Source: a virus
Length of the DNA stretch: 31,693 bases
IMG/VR virus record: IMGVR_UViG_3300008114_000116
Location: 1-31,693 of that record
Direction: 5' to 3' (one strand)
Below are positions 13,076 through 21,514 of the stretch, in pieces. Both the position numbers and the translations under genes were made by a program. Position 1 is the stretch's first letter; each line of letters opens with the position of its first letter. The notes under the pieces are model-generated. The model was not told where the DNA came from, searched no databases, and saw nothing but the letters and a program-made list of their open reading frames with translations.

Positions 13076-16000
13076 TTATGTCGTTGGTTCAATTCCTAAA
13101 TCGTAAAGTTCAATTTGCGCCGTTCCTGTTCTGCAATTTAGTTGGTAGCTAACTAGCGCCCAATAACGTCCGTTGAATAAAAAGGAGCGCCAAGGTTCGA
13201 TTGGTCTACGTTCCAAAGTTGCCATAATTCTGTAATTGGTTCGCCCTTTCAAGTTAGCCAATTCTTGCACGATAATATCTAACAAAGGTAAGGTTTCTAC
13301 TCCATCTCGGCTCCATAACTCCGAAACAGGATTGCCAGCCGTAAGCAACTGAATTGCCGAAGCTGAGTTGCTAGTTATTGCGTCGCCAATGTATGTATTG
13401 TAATCTGGGTGAACGTTTGCGTAAGGAGAACCGGTAACCGCTTTTACTCCCAATTTAGAAAGCGAAAGGCCGTCCGTTTTTTCAATCTTTAAAGAAATGT
13501 TATCGTAACGTATAACGTATCTGTTCGCCGTGCCTCCATTACAAATCAATTGATAAAGCCTAATTTCAACTTCGCCGTCTACTGGAACTAAAACGTTATT
13601 AATTGCAATGCTATTCCAAACGCTGCCAGCCGTAACCGCGAATTGCATTACAGTAGGCGTTGCCGTCCAATCAAAAGTCGTCGTTGTATCTCTGTATAAA
13701 TACTGATTACCAATTTTAACCATTAAGCCAACGGAATGCGTTCCACCGGCTGGAGTAATAGGGAAAGCTGAACCAACTCTTTCAACCATGTATTCAAAGG
13801 TCAAAGAAATTGTATTGGCCGTTTCTTGCGCTATTGTAATCGCTCCGCCAGTACTATTCGTATTCGCAGAAATCCAGCTAATATTTGGGTCGCTGGCGCC
13901 AGCCGTTGTGGTTGTTGTCCATATCTGGCAATATTCACCGCTAGAATCGGCAACGTATTGAACCAAAGCAGTAGCTCCACTTGGAACGCTAGACGGTTGC
14001 AAGCTAGGAATCGCGTTATGGTAATCCCAAAGCGTTAATTGGTATGTGTTTGGGTAAGGCGAAGCGGAGCTATTAAAATTCCATTCTGTCGATTCAAACT
14101 TGGCATCAAAAACACCGCCTTGCGAATCTTTGTCCAAAATACCAAGGTTTAGAAAAGCGTTAAACTCGGTAAATACTCTTCGCGCCGTTTCCTCTGGTCT
14201 ATTGATATCCGCGTTAATATCGTCGCCGTTTATAATCGTTTCACTAAGTAAAAGAGATTGGTTAGGGTCAAACGTAAAAGCCTTATAACTGATTTGGTTA
14301 TATTCATTTAGGCGGATAACATAAAACTTGTCCCTCCACAAAAATACGCGGCCTAAGAAAGGATTAACCATTCGCTCAATGGTATCTTTTAAATACAATT
14401 GCTCGTTTTCAATCCTTACGCCGTTGGAAAACTTAGCCGTTTCTCCATCGGTATAAATAGCATTTAAAGGGACGTTAAATTGTCTGAATGGCGAAATAGT
14501 ATCGTTCATTCTAGTTTCGTGAATATTCACGCCAACAAAAACGTCTCTTTTATCGACAAAGCTTTGGTTTAAACCTCCAACAACCGCGGAAAGCGCTTGA
14601 GTTCGTGGGTCTGGCCAGCTTGCAAAGTTTGACCTAATGGAATCCAAACCTTTTAATCCGTCAATGGCCGTAAATTGAAAGAGCTTGTTTCCGCTACTGT
14701 ATGGACTTGTTATAAAGTCAGGCGCAATAAAGCCGGTAAAGAAAGATTGGATTCCTTCAAATAAAAGGTAGTTTATTCGATTTGTAGGTCCTCCATCCGC
14801 AACCGCAACAAATGTATTTTCTCCAAATGCTATTCCAACAAAAGTTGCAACAGAAGCCGCTGGTATTGCAGTCCAAGTAATTGCATCCGTACTATATAAA
14901 ATTCTATTAGTTCCGCCATTTGTAACCGCAACAAAATAACCATTACCATAAGCAAGACCTTGACAAGTAGTGCCAAAAGAAACTACGTTCCAAGTTAATC
15001 CATCTACTGAATAAAAATTACCAGTAGTAAATAAACCATTAGCGTAAATTATAGATTTTTGACCAAATGCAGTTGCTTGTTCATCCCAAGTAAATCCGTC
15101 GTATGATGTAAATGTAGTACCGCCAGTTGAAGCGTCAGAAATTGCAACCCAAATTCCAGTACCATAAGCAACGCCAGTAAAATTTGGATTAATACCGCTA
15201 TTTCTTGCAGTCCAAGTTATTCCATCGGGCGAGGTCATAATTCTATTGCTTGCACCACTTGAAGCTACCGCAACGAATAAATCATTACCAAAAGAAACTG
15301 ATACCCAATTATTATTTGCCGCTGGAGTTCTACTTGTCCAGTTTATTCCGTCAGTTGACGAATAAGCAAAAGCAGTAGGCGTTCCACTAACAACCGCAAA
15401 ACCAACGGCCACAAATAAGCCATTTCCGTACGTTATGGCGTTCGCTTGCCATCCAACAGGTATTGTCTCAACCCAAGTAATTCCGTCCAATGAATAGGCT
15501 AAAAATGGCCCAAACGTGGCCACAAAAATCCCATTACCATAAACTATATCTTTATATCCATTTGTAACCGAAACTCCATTCCAATCTGTAATATCGTTAT
15601 TATCTCCAACTTGATTTAAAACAACTTTCCAAGTCCTATTTCCACCAACTAAAAACTCGTTGAAATCTCCAGTCTCTCCAGCGATTGTAAAGTCAATTGA
15701 GGAGCCTATAATTGTCTCTGTTGGGTCGTTTCCTGTGTTGCCCCAGTTGTAAGTAATGTCGTTGATTTCAAGCGGCGTAACGGCACCAGAATAGCCAAGT
15801 TTTTGTATTTGCAAATCCCAAACGTTACCGCCATAATTTGTCGCATAACCGCCTTGGTATTTTAATCCATAAGTGTTAATCGGTACGTTTTGCCCAGTTA
15901 AAACCGTGTAAACCTTGGTATCTTGGCTCGGCATCGTAAAGCTAAACGAAAGTTGAGGAGATAATAAAGTATTACCAGGCAAAGAATACCACTTTGCCGT

Positions 16001-16138
16001 GTGGAATCCAGAATCTGGAGCAACCGCAATCGTTAGAACGTCGCCCTCTGTGTAGAATTCAGCTGGCGCAACTCCATTAACTGTAATTGTGCCAAGTCCT
16101 TCGCGAACGGCTAGTAAAAGCCTATAATCGTTTGCCAT
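13076..16138 (-). CDS. Baseplate / tail-tip protein with an inserted beta-propeller
   Basis: The 1,020-residue product starts with a divergent InlB-like beta domain (about 15-81: GTITVNG...YTEGDVLTIAVAPDSGF...FTMPS). Residues about 183-456 hold six repeats of YGNGxFVAV followed by S-x-DGxxW (at 216-222, 260-267, 302-309, 344-351, 376-383, 415-422), a BNR/sialidase-type beta-propeller. The flanking sequence (GGNRTWKVVLNQ before, LLFEGIQSFFTGFIAPDFI after) then resumes a hub-like protein with REFVGVNIHET-type segments and a C-terminal carbohydrate-binding-like beta sandwich. It lies between tape measure and fibre and overlaps the tape measure stop by one base. The propeller may bind glycans; that is inference. 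Confidence 0.8.
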   Translation of the reverse strand: MANDYRLLLAVREGLGTITVNGVAPAEFYTEGDVLTIAVAPDSGFHTAKWYSLPGNTLLSPQLSFSFTMPSQDTKVYTVLTGQNVPINTYGLKYQGGYATNYGGNVWDLQIQKLGYSGAVTPLEINDITYNWGNTGNDPTETIIGSSIDFTIAGETGDFNEFLVGGNRTWKVVLNQVGDNNDITDWNGVSVTNGYKDIVYGNGIFVATFGPFLAYSLDGITWVETIPVGWQANAITYGNGLFVAVGFAVVSGTPTAFAYSSTDGINWTSRTPAANNNWVSVSFGNDLFVAVASSGASNRIMTSPDGITWTARNSGINPNFTGVAYGTGIWVAISDASTGGTTFTSYDGFTWDEQATAFGQKSIIYANGLFTTGNFYSVDGLTWNVVSFGTTCQGLAYGNGYFVAVTNGGTNRILYSTDAITWTAIPAASVATFVGIAFGENTFVAVADGGPTNRINYLLFEGIQSFFTGFIAPDFITSPYSSGNKLFQFTAIDGLKGLDSIRSNFASWPDPRTQALSAVVGGLNQSFVDKRDVFVGVNIHETRMNDTISPFRQFNVPLNAIYTDGETAKFSNGVRIENEQLYLKDTIERMVNPFLGRVFLWRDKFYVIRLNEYNQISYKAFTFDPNQSLLLSETIINGDDINADINRPEETARRVFTEFNAFLNLGILDKDSQGGVFDAKFESTEWNFNSSASPYPNTYQLTLWDYHNAIPSLQPSSVPSGATALVQYVADSSGEYCQIWTTTTTAGASDPNISWISANTNSTGGAITIAQETANTISLTFEYMVERVGSAFPITPAGGTHSVGLMVKIGNQYLYRDTTTTFDWTATPTVMQFAVTAGSVWNSIAINNVLVPVDGEVEIRLYQLICNGGTANRYVIRYDNISLKIEKTDGLSLSKLGVKAVTGSPYANVHPDYNTYIGDAITSNSASAIQLLTAGNPVSELWSRDGVETLPLLDIIVQELANLKGRTNYRIMATLERRPIEPWRSFLFNGRYWALVSYQLNCRTGTAQIELYDLGIEPTT

Positions 16139-17976
16139 TATCCTTTATTTATCCTGTTACTAGCTTGTCCAAATACATAAACCAAGTCTTGGCCTCTAAC
16201 TACCAATTCGCCGTTCAAATCTCTTTGCGTTGCAAACATTCCGCCTTGTGCGCCACCACCTACAAAGCTAGAGCCACCTCCAACACCGCTGGAGCCTACT
16301 GAGCTACCCCCACCCCCCCCTCCTTTTGAGCCGCTGCCCAAGCTTTTTGCTTTATTTGAAACAAAACCAGCTAAAGCAACCAAAGCAATACCAGCTCCAA
16401 TTGCAACCGCTGGATTAAGAGTTTGTAAAGCCTTTTTAATACCTTCTACTGCTAAACCAGTCGCAATGGCTAATTGTCCAAGTTGATTTAATATACCAGC
16501 TAATCCTCCAAGTAAAGCGGCTCCAGCTGCTTTTATTACGTTTCCGCCACTTGCTAAAGCGTCTCCAATTGCAAAAGCAACGTCCCCTAAAGTATTTTCA
16601 GCGCCTTGCTCTAATATTTTAAATGTCTCTTCAATAAAAACTTGAGTTTCTCCTAAAGCAGTAGTAAACGATTCTAAAGAGCTAAAACCTTCGGCCGCTC
16701 CGTTTGCAATTGCAGCGTAAAACTGTTGGATAGTTACGCCAGTACCTTGAAACTGAGCTTGCAAAGCCTGTAATCCTTGAATTTGGCTTTGTATGTTTTT
16801 TGTGTCAATACCTCCAAAACTTTGTTTAGGAATATCAAAAGAAATTTTAGGAAAAGTAAACTTGATATTTTGAATTTCTTCAAGTGTCTTTTTAATTTCT
16901 TTATTATTTTCAAGTTCCTTGGTTGATTGTTCAACTTTTTCTTTTACAAATAAAGCTCCTTTACTATTTTCTTGAACTAATAAAGATTCTAATTTTAAAT
17001 TTTCTGTTGTTAATCTATTTCTTTCCTTAGAGCTACTTATAGTTAAATTAATTAAATCATTTAACTCACCTTCAACCTTTGTTGCCTCTGAAATAGCAGC
17101 CGAACCAAATCCACCGGCTGCGGCTCCAATTGCTCTTCTTTGTTCGTCTTCAGCTCTAGCTTTTTCAAGGTCAGCTCTTTTTTGTAAAATTTCAATACCT
17201 CTTTGCTCTTCCTCCAATAAAAGAGTTAAAATATTAGCGCTATTTTTATCAATTTGATTTGAAAATGCTTTAGCCTTAGCCAATGCCAAAATATCATTGG
17301 TTAAAGACTTATAAGCTTCGCCAACGTTACCAGTTAAAATTTGTTCGTCTGTTAAATTCTGTAAGTATTTTGGATATTCTTTTTTTAACTTTTCAACTGC
17401 GGCTAATCTTTCGTTCAAAGTTAAGTTTGTATTTTCCGCTTGTATGGTTAAATTCTTAAAACTTGAAATTTCCTTTTGAGCGTTAATTTGACCTTCCAAA
17501 GTAGCCTTGGAAATTCCATCTAAATTTTCTTTATATTCTTCAAGTCTTTCATTTAAGGATTTAGCTGCCTCCTCTGTTTTAAAAAATCCTTTTTGTTGTA
17601 AAACCGTAAAAACAGTCGTTAAAATAGAAATACCTAAAACTAGGGCATTGCCAGAGCTTAAAATTGACCCTAAAGCCGCTCTAACCGCAGAGCCGGTTGA
17701 GCCTGTTTGATTTTTTAATACTTGAAAAGAGCCAGCCAATTGCGTAATGTTGTTACCTACGCCAATAATTCCAAATGGCGCATCTTGAATAATTCTTGCA
17801 AAGTCAACTCCTACAGAATTGTAACTGCTAGTAGCTTGTGCTAGTTTTTGAACTTGAGGAGCCGTTGTTTGTGCTGCTTTACCTAACTTATCAAGTTGTC
17901 CGGTTGCGGTATTAACTCCAGCGGTTAAACCAGCTACATTTGCGCCTATTTCAACCTCTATTCTTGGATTTGCCAT
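16138..17976 (-). CDS. Tail tape measure protein
   Basis: The 612-residue product begins MANPRIEVEIGANVAGLTAG, has VDFARIIQDAPFGIIGVGNN (about 54-73), a hydrophobic stretch with ALVLGISILTTVFTVLQQKG (about 110-130), long coiled coils (135-370), a second hydrophobic region (about 480-560) and a Gly/Ser tail with SNKAKSLGSGSKGGGGGG. The IIQDAPFGI...GNNITQ motif is typical of Bacteroidota phage tape measures. At about 1.5 Angstrom per residue it would set a tail near 90 nm. It follows the frameshifted chaperone, as expected. A C8 run on the plus strand (16313-16320) encodes the glycine tract. Confidence 0.9.
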   Translation of the reverse strand: MANPRIEVEIGANVAGLTAGVNTATGQLDKLGKAAQTTAPQVQKLAQATSSYNSVGVDFARIIQDAPFGIIGVGNNITQLAGSFQVLKNQTGSTGSAVRAALGSILSSGNALVLGISILTTVFTVLQQKGFFKTEEAAKSLNERLEEYKENLDGISKATLEGQINAQKEISSFKNLTIQAENTNLTLNERLAAVEKLKKEYPKYLQNLTDEQILTGNVGEAYKSLTNDILALAKAKAFSNQIDKNSANILTLLLEEEQRGIEILQKRADLEKARAEDEQRRAIGAAAGGFGSAAISEATKVEGELNDLINLTISSSKERNRLTTENLKLESLLVQENSKGALFVKEKVEQSTKELENNKEIKKTLEEIQNIKFTFPKISFDIPKQSFGGIDTKNIQSQIQGLQALQAQFQGTGVTIQQFYAAIANGAAEGFSSLESFTTALGETQVFIEETFKILEQGAENTLGDVAFAIGDALASGGNVIKAAGAALLGGLAGILNQLGQLAIATGLAVEGIKKALQTLNPAVAIGAGIALVALAGFVSNKAKSLGSGSKGGGGGGSSVGSSGVGGGSSFVGGGAQGGMFATQRDLNGELVVRGQDLVYVFGQASNRINKG

Positions 17977-18268
17977 TTTTCTCTAGTTTAGATGCAATTT
18001 CCAACAATTTCTTCGCTTTAGCAAAGTCGCCCTCTGTGGATTGGAAAGGCTTTAAAGTTTTATCCCAAGGTAAAGGCCAAATTTTCTCTGGCGAAATATT
18101 AGCGCCTTTCTTTAAATGCGGTTGCAATCCGATAACCGCGTGAACTCGCATAGATTCGATAAAATCCTTTTGGTCTATTTCGTGGCCCTTAATTAGCGCC
18201 TTTATTTCTTTCCGTGATAAAGCAAAAAGCTGATTGTAAGGGATTTTTGTTCGCCCTACAATCAGCAT
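17951..18268 (-). CDS. Tail assembly chaperone, frameshift-extension part (GT-like)
   Basis: The annotated ATG (18268) lies inside a longer open frame that extends back without a stop to the slippery A9 tract at 18324-18332. A -1 shift there joins the 108-residue chaperone to 19 extra residues (NLTEYQEDEEEVYSARENL) and then this 105-residue part, giving 231 residues. This mirrors lambda gpG and gpGT: a short and a long form made from one message, just before the tape measure, with the T part recruiting the tail tube. The part itself is helical (LSRKEIKALIKGHEIDQK) and its end overlaps the tape measure start by 26 bases. Independent initiation at 18268 is possible but less likely. Confidence 0.8.
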   Translation of the reverse strand: MLIVGRTKIPYNQLFALSRKEIKALIKGHEIDQKDFIESMRVHAVIGLQPHLKKGANISPEKIWPLPWDKTLKPFQSTEGDFAKAKKLLEIASKLEKNGKSKNRG

Positions 18269-18318
18269 TAAATTTTCTCTCGCGGAATAAACTTCCTCTT
18301 CGTCTTCTTGGTACTCAG

Positions 18319-18333
18319 TTAAATTTTTTTTTC
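18319..18333 (-). other. Programmed -1 frameshift site
   Basis: The minus strand reads G, nine A (18332-18324), TTT AA. In frame 0 this is GAA AAA AAA ATT TAA. Slipping one base back on A AAA AAA gives AAT TTA ACT and an open frame of 124 codons into the downstream gene. Location one gene before the tape measure matches the conserved frameshift of long-tailed phages. Confidence 0.8.
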
Positions 18334-18645
18334 TTGGGTTTCACCAATTCCAAGTTCCAGCAACAAATCCGCCAAAACTTCATTAAATAACTTCATTACG
18401 TCTTTACCTTCAATCCAAATCTTCAACTCCTCCAATGTTACTGGATTAGTTCCTTTGCGAACGCAAGCTACTTTGTGGCACTCAATTAATAGGGCGTAAA
18501 TCATTTCGATTTTAGGTATTGATTGGCCGCTAAATGCGTCCGCAATTCCTTGTCCTGTAAAATCCTCAAAGTTGGCCAAAGCGCCCAAATTTGGGTAAAA
18601 GAAAATCTCTCCCTCTTTGTAGGGAGCTGAATGGTATTTAGCCAT
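18319..18645 (-). CDS. Tail assembly chaperone (G-like)
   Basis: The 108-residue product starts MAKYHSAPYKEGEIFFYPNL and has NFEDFTGQGIADAF (26-39) followed by a helical domain ending LGIGETQEKKI. Between the tail tube and tape measure genes, with a -1 slippery site at its stop, it is the short form of the tail chaperone. It would coat the tape measure during tail assembly and leave before maturation. The LLEL-GIGETQEKK end sits directly on the slip site. Confidence 0.85.
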   Translation of the reverse strand: MAKYHSAPYKEGEIFFYPNLGALANFEDFTGQGIADAFSGQSIPKIEMIYALLIECHKVACVRKGTNPVTLEELKIWIEGKDVMKLFNEVLADLLLELGIGETQEKKI

Positions 18646-18654
18646 ATATTTGTT

Positions 18655-19071
18655 TTAGGTTGGTATTACCGTGATTGTTGGAGCGCCAGCAAAGTCGAAA
18701 GTTCCAGAGAAAGATACTTGAGAGTTTCTTTCCGCAGTAATTTCAATTGAGTTAAGTTGCGCGTCAACAGTAATGATTTTGTCGCCTGATTCAGTACCTC
18801 CAAAAACCAATTCAAATACTTTCCCAATGTCTTCCATTAGGTCAAAAGCTGAAAGGTTAGAGGCTCCAGTTGAAGCAAAATCGAGGTCTCCAGAGAAAGA
18901 AAAGGAGCCAGATTTGTCACCGCCTTCAAGTCTAACGCCATAATCACCGGTACAATCGTTTCGAACGGTTACGGATTCATTGGAAATAGAAACTGAGGCG
19001 GAGGTTTTACACACGACCGGAAGCGAGTTCCACTCAAATGTGAAGAAATTTCCTAATTGGTAAGTTGCCAT
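18655..19071 (-). CDS. Major tail tube protein
   Basis: The 138-residue product is nearly all beta with alternating Ser/Thr/Phe strands (VCKTSASVSISNESVTVRND, GSFSFSGDLDFASTG, VSFSGTFDFAGAP), the usual make-up of a tail tube fold. It has its own strong promoter (TATATTTG 16 bases before the ATG), fitting the need for many copies. It lies between the tail terminator gene and the chaperone genes in standard siphovirus order. Confidence 0.85.
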   Translation of the reverse strand: MATYQLGNFFTFEWNSLPVVCKTSASVSISNESVTVRNDCTGDYGVRLEGGDKSGSFSFSGDLDFASTGASNLSAFDLMEDIGKVFELVFGGTESGDKIITVDAQLNSIEITAERNSQVSFSGTFDFAGAPTITVIPT

Positions 19072-19087
19072 AGCTTATTCGTTTTAA

Positions 19088-19095
19088 CAAATATA
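19088..19095 (-). promoter_or_regulatory. Late promoter for the tail tube unit (TATATTTG plus conserved leader)
   Basis: TATATTTG on the minus strand, then TTAAAACGAATAAGCT and the ATG at 19071. The box and leader are nearly identical to those before the protease (24884) and portal (28054) genes. No clear TTTG lies upstream, so a phage-specific factor may help. Confidence 0.65.
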
Positions 19096-19111
19096 CAGAA
19101 ATTTTTATTTA

Positions 19112-19561
19112 TTAAGATACTTGGAAAATATCGAGCGTATAACCAATAATTTTTTGATAACCGATTTGGCTTGTACCTTGCTCGATTTGTGTACGCGAAA
19201 AGGATTTGCGTAAGTTTATTAATTGCAAATCAGCTGGTAAAACTAAATTATCAATCGTCAAAGCTAACTGAATAACGTTGCTAATTGTTTCGCTTGCCCT
19301 TTTGCCTCCAGAGCCTTGCGGAAATTTGGTTATAATGCTAATCGATACGGTTGCCGTTTGTCTAATTGAGCAATCGTTATTAGTTGTTTCAGCTTCGTTT
19401 TGGTCGGTAATTAAAACATACGCTTGTCCACCCATGAAACTAGCTGGCGAAACAGTTGGAGGTAAAAAAGTATCAAAAACAGGAATAGTTACGCCATCAA
19501 CTATTAAAGGCGAAATTTCAGCTAAAATTGCGGTTCGTATGTTTGTAGCTATTTCTCTCAT
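19112..19561 (-). CDS. Tail terminator / tail completion protein
   Basis: The 149-residue product, MREIATNIRTAILAEISPLI then QAYVLITDQNEAETTNNDC, has the alpha-beta layout of the tail terminator or DUF3168-like proteins that cap the tube and join it to the head. Between the HK97 gp10-like gene and the tail tube, in the expected order. It shares an ATGA overlap with the gene before it. Confidence 0.7.
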   Translation of the reverse strand: MREIATNIRTAILAEISPLIVDGVTIPVFDTFLPPTVSPASFMGGQAYVLITDQNEAETTNNDCSIRQTATVSISIITKFPQGSGGKRASETISNVIQLALTIDNLVLPADLQLINLRKSFSRTQIEQGTSQIGYQKIIGYTLDIFQVS

Positions 19562-20022
19562 CCTAAATCCTTGTTTATTTCTTTTTCAATTTCATCCACT
19601 AAGTTAGCCGTATTTCTTAAAAAGGCTGGCATCAAATAAGGTTGGCCAATAATTCGTCCGCGTCCGTTTCGGTAAAAACGCCTTGCAACGTCTCTAATTT
19701 CTTGCGTATATTGAGGATTAGACAAAATTTCTCGCGCACTTAATCCCGTGCCAAATTCCAACCAAGCCTCAATCTCAAAGTCTGGGTCGCCGCTTTGTAC
19801 GCCTACGCGCCAACTTAAACCGTTATCCTCAACAACTTTGTCGATTCTTTGCTTTATTGATAATGGTAAGCCTTCCCAAGTACTTGGAGCAGCTGCAATG
19901 GCTTGTCTTTCAATATCGGTTGCAACGCTTGACAAAATATCCTTTACGGCCTCAATAACAATGTCTTCTTGTTTATCGAGGTCTTTTAAAGCCGCGTCTA
20001 ATCCTTTAACCTTTACTGCCAT
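19558..20022 (-). CDS. HK97 gp10-like head-tail connector protein
   Basis: 154 residues with an N-terminal helix pair (VKGLDAALKDLDKQEDIVIEA), a middle AAAPSTWEGLP segment, WLEFGTGLSAREI (about 88-100) and GRGRIIGQPYLMPAFLR (about 121-137). The EFGTG and QPYLMPAF motifs are hallmarks of HK97 gp10 family proteins at the head-tail joint. It overlaps the neighbouring gene by one base. Confidence 0.85.
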   Translation of the reverse strand: MAVKVKGLDAALKDLDKQEDIVIEAVKDILSSVATDIERQAIAAAPSTWEGLPLSIKQRIDKVVEDNGLSWRVGVQSGDPDFEIEAWLEFGTGLSAREILSNPQYTQEIRDVARRFYRNGRGRIIGQPYLMPAFLRNTANLVDEIEKEINKDLG

Positions 20023-20348
20023 TAGATGCCTACCATTGTTATAACGTACTCTTTGTGCTGGCGTTCGTCAAGAAGTTGAACGCCTGTAATTTTGTAATAC
20101 TTTGACCGATAAAGGATTTGGTAAGCTTCAGTCGGCGTAAAGCTATTGCGGTACTGGATGCCTACGCGGTAAGTGTTTGGCAACACCAAGTCGCTAGACT
20201 CAATAGCGTTGGATGCCCTTGTCTGAGTAACTGAGGCAAATGTAGTAAGCGCAGTCGAAGCCGTTGGAGTTGTTCCGCCAGCTCCATCGCCAAGGTTCTG
20301 AAAGCTAACAAACGCAACTTTCTGGTCGTATTTTCCAAAGTTTATCAT
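20022..20348 (-). CDS. Head closure protein (head-tail joining, SPP1 gp16-like)
   Basis: The 108-residue product starts MINFGKYDQKVAFVSFQNLG and has the beta-barrel pattern of the head-tail adaptor family: a strand-rich body with ASVTQTRASNAIESSDLVLP, YRVGIQYRNSFTPTEAYQIL, and YYKITGVQLLDERQHKEYVI at the end. The final I-x-G-V-x-x-x-DERxxExxI motif is diagnostic. It seals the portal after packaging and docks the tail. Confidence 0.85.
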   Translation of the reverse strand: MINFGKYDQKVAFVSFQNLGDGAGGTTPTASTALTTFASVTQTRASNAIESSDLVLPNTYRVGIQYRNSFTPTEAYQILYRSKYYKITGVQLLDERQHKEYVITMVGI

Positions 20349-20809
20349 TATACGAAATAATCAGCTCGGTACTTGGTTTCAGTTGTAATACTTGCCTTTT
20401 GCGCGTATTGCTCTTGGACGCTAATAATATTCTGTCTAAAGGCGAAATCCGTTGCAATTCTTCTAAGCATTGCAATTTGTAGGTCTTGCGGTAAAGGATT
20501 AGAGTTATTAAATCCAGCGGTATAAGTGTAATTCTCAACCTCTGTTTCGTCCGTTGTTACATCCGCCACCCAAGGGCCAATTGGATAAATTCTCTCAGCT
20601 CTTTTATTATTCGTGATAACCACATTTCTTTGAACGTAAAGCATTCCGGATGCTTTCTCCGATTCTATCCTTGCCGCTGGGATTAATTCGTTTGTTATCA
20701 ACGTATCCCAGTCGTTAAAATCTATTTGCATCCAAGCCTTTGCCTCTGCCAAAGTAATTGGCTCAGTTGCAACTTGCGACGCATAACTAATGTTTAAAGG
20801 CTTGCTCAT
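20348..20809 (-). CDS. Head-tail connector protein (gp6-like adaptor)
   Basis: The 153-residue product has EPITLAEAKAWMQIDFNDWD (16-35) and LITNELIPAARIESEKASGM, then a beta section and C-terminal helix with LPQDLQIAMLRRIATDFAFR. The EPITLAEAKxWxxID...LI...AR...E motif is that of the phage gp6-like connector family, which forms the first ring below the portal. Shares one base with the closure gene. Confidence 0.85.
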   Translation of the reverse strand: MSKPLNISYASQVATEPITLAEAKAWMQIDFNDWDTLITNELIPAARIESEKASGMLYVQRNVVITNNKRAERIYPIGPWVADVTTDETEVENYTYTAGFNNSNPLPQDLQIAMLRRIATDFAFRQNIISVQEQYAQKASITTETKYRADYFV

Positions 20810-20946
20810 TTCGTTTTAAATTCTTTTTTGTCCACCTTAATCCAAACGGCTAGACCTTTATCGACCAAGTAAGTGTTGTAGGTCTTGCCTACGCAAATAA
20901 CTTCGCCTTTCTCAAAAGGTACTAAGTCCACCAATAATTTAATCAT
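20806..20946 (-). CDS. 46-residue small head-region protein
   Basis: ATG at 20946, stop TGA overlapping the connector gene start (ATGA). The product starts MIKLLVDLVPFEKGEVICVG, then KTYNTYLVDKGLAVW and a basic end. It looks like a small SH3-like beta barrel, as found in short genes between capsid and connector genes of many phages. Function is unknown. It fills the gap between the glycosyltransferase and connector genes. Confidence 0.7.
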   Translation of the reverse strand: MIKLLVDLVPFEKGEVICVGKTYNTYLVDKGLAVWIKVDKKEFKTK

Positions 20947-20959
20947 AAAGATACAATTT

Positions 20960-21514
20960 TTATTTTGTCAAATGTTTTTTATCATTCCAAGGCTCAAAGT
21001 CTTGCCAGAGTCGGTATCCGTGGAAAACGTACAAAGACCGAATTAAACCTACCTTTAAACCTAACTCCTTTACTCGCATCGAAAACAGAGAATCAAAGGC
21101 CAAACTATTTTCGACAAACCTAATTTTTTTCCAAGTCTTGTATTGGAAAGCCATAAAAAACCCGGCAATGTATTGGCTAATTTCTTGGATGCCTTCACCT
21201 TGGTAAGCCATTGCAATTTCGTAATGCCTACGCACGTCCAATTCGTAACTAAATTCGTTTTTATGCAGTTGGTGTTTAGACCTAAGCCTATTCGTGTAGC
21301 ATCCAACCAAGCCAAATTTATCGCCATCTAAAGCCAAAGCATTGTTTATTCTCTTTCCCCAATCTGCGGTTAAATAAAGAATGTCGCCGTCTTGCATTAC
21401 AATCCAATCCTCGTCTTGAGCATTTAAAGTACTCAAATACTCGTTATAGGCTTTACCTATATTTTTATTTAAGTCGAACGGATTCGAATAAAATATCTTT
21501 AAAGATTCAGCCAC
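20960..21514 (-). CDS. Glycosyltransferase with DxD motif
   Basis: I start it at GTG 21514, 16 bases inside the preceding gene, a typical overlap here; an ATG at 21571 would give 203 residues with a 73-base overlap. The product has KIFYSNPFDLNKNIGKAYNE near the start, WIVMQDGDILYL with the DGD metal-nucleotide motif (about 42-44), YIAGFFMAFQYKTWKKI, and a C-terminal FDSLFSMRVKELGLKVGLIR...LYVFHGYR. This fits a GT-A (family 2-like) glycosyltransferase. Together with the two upstream genes it forms a surface-modification cassette inside the head module. The acceptor is unknown. Confidence 0.75.
   Translation of the reverse strand: MAESLKIFYSNPFDLNKNIGKAYNEYLSTLNAQDEDWIVMQDGDILYLTADWGKRINNALALDGDKFGLVGCYTNRLRSKHQLHKNEFSYELDVRRHYEIAMAYQGEGIQEISQYIAGFFMAFQYKTWKKIRFVENSLAFDSLFSMRVKELGLKVGLIRSLYVFHGYRLWQDFEPWNDKKHLTK

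Noticed and set aside
20305-20538. Minus-strand frame of 77 codons overlapping two connector genes
   Set aside because: It lies wholly over the connector and head-closure genes, which match known families; the third frame is not needed.
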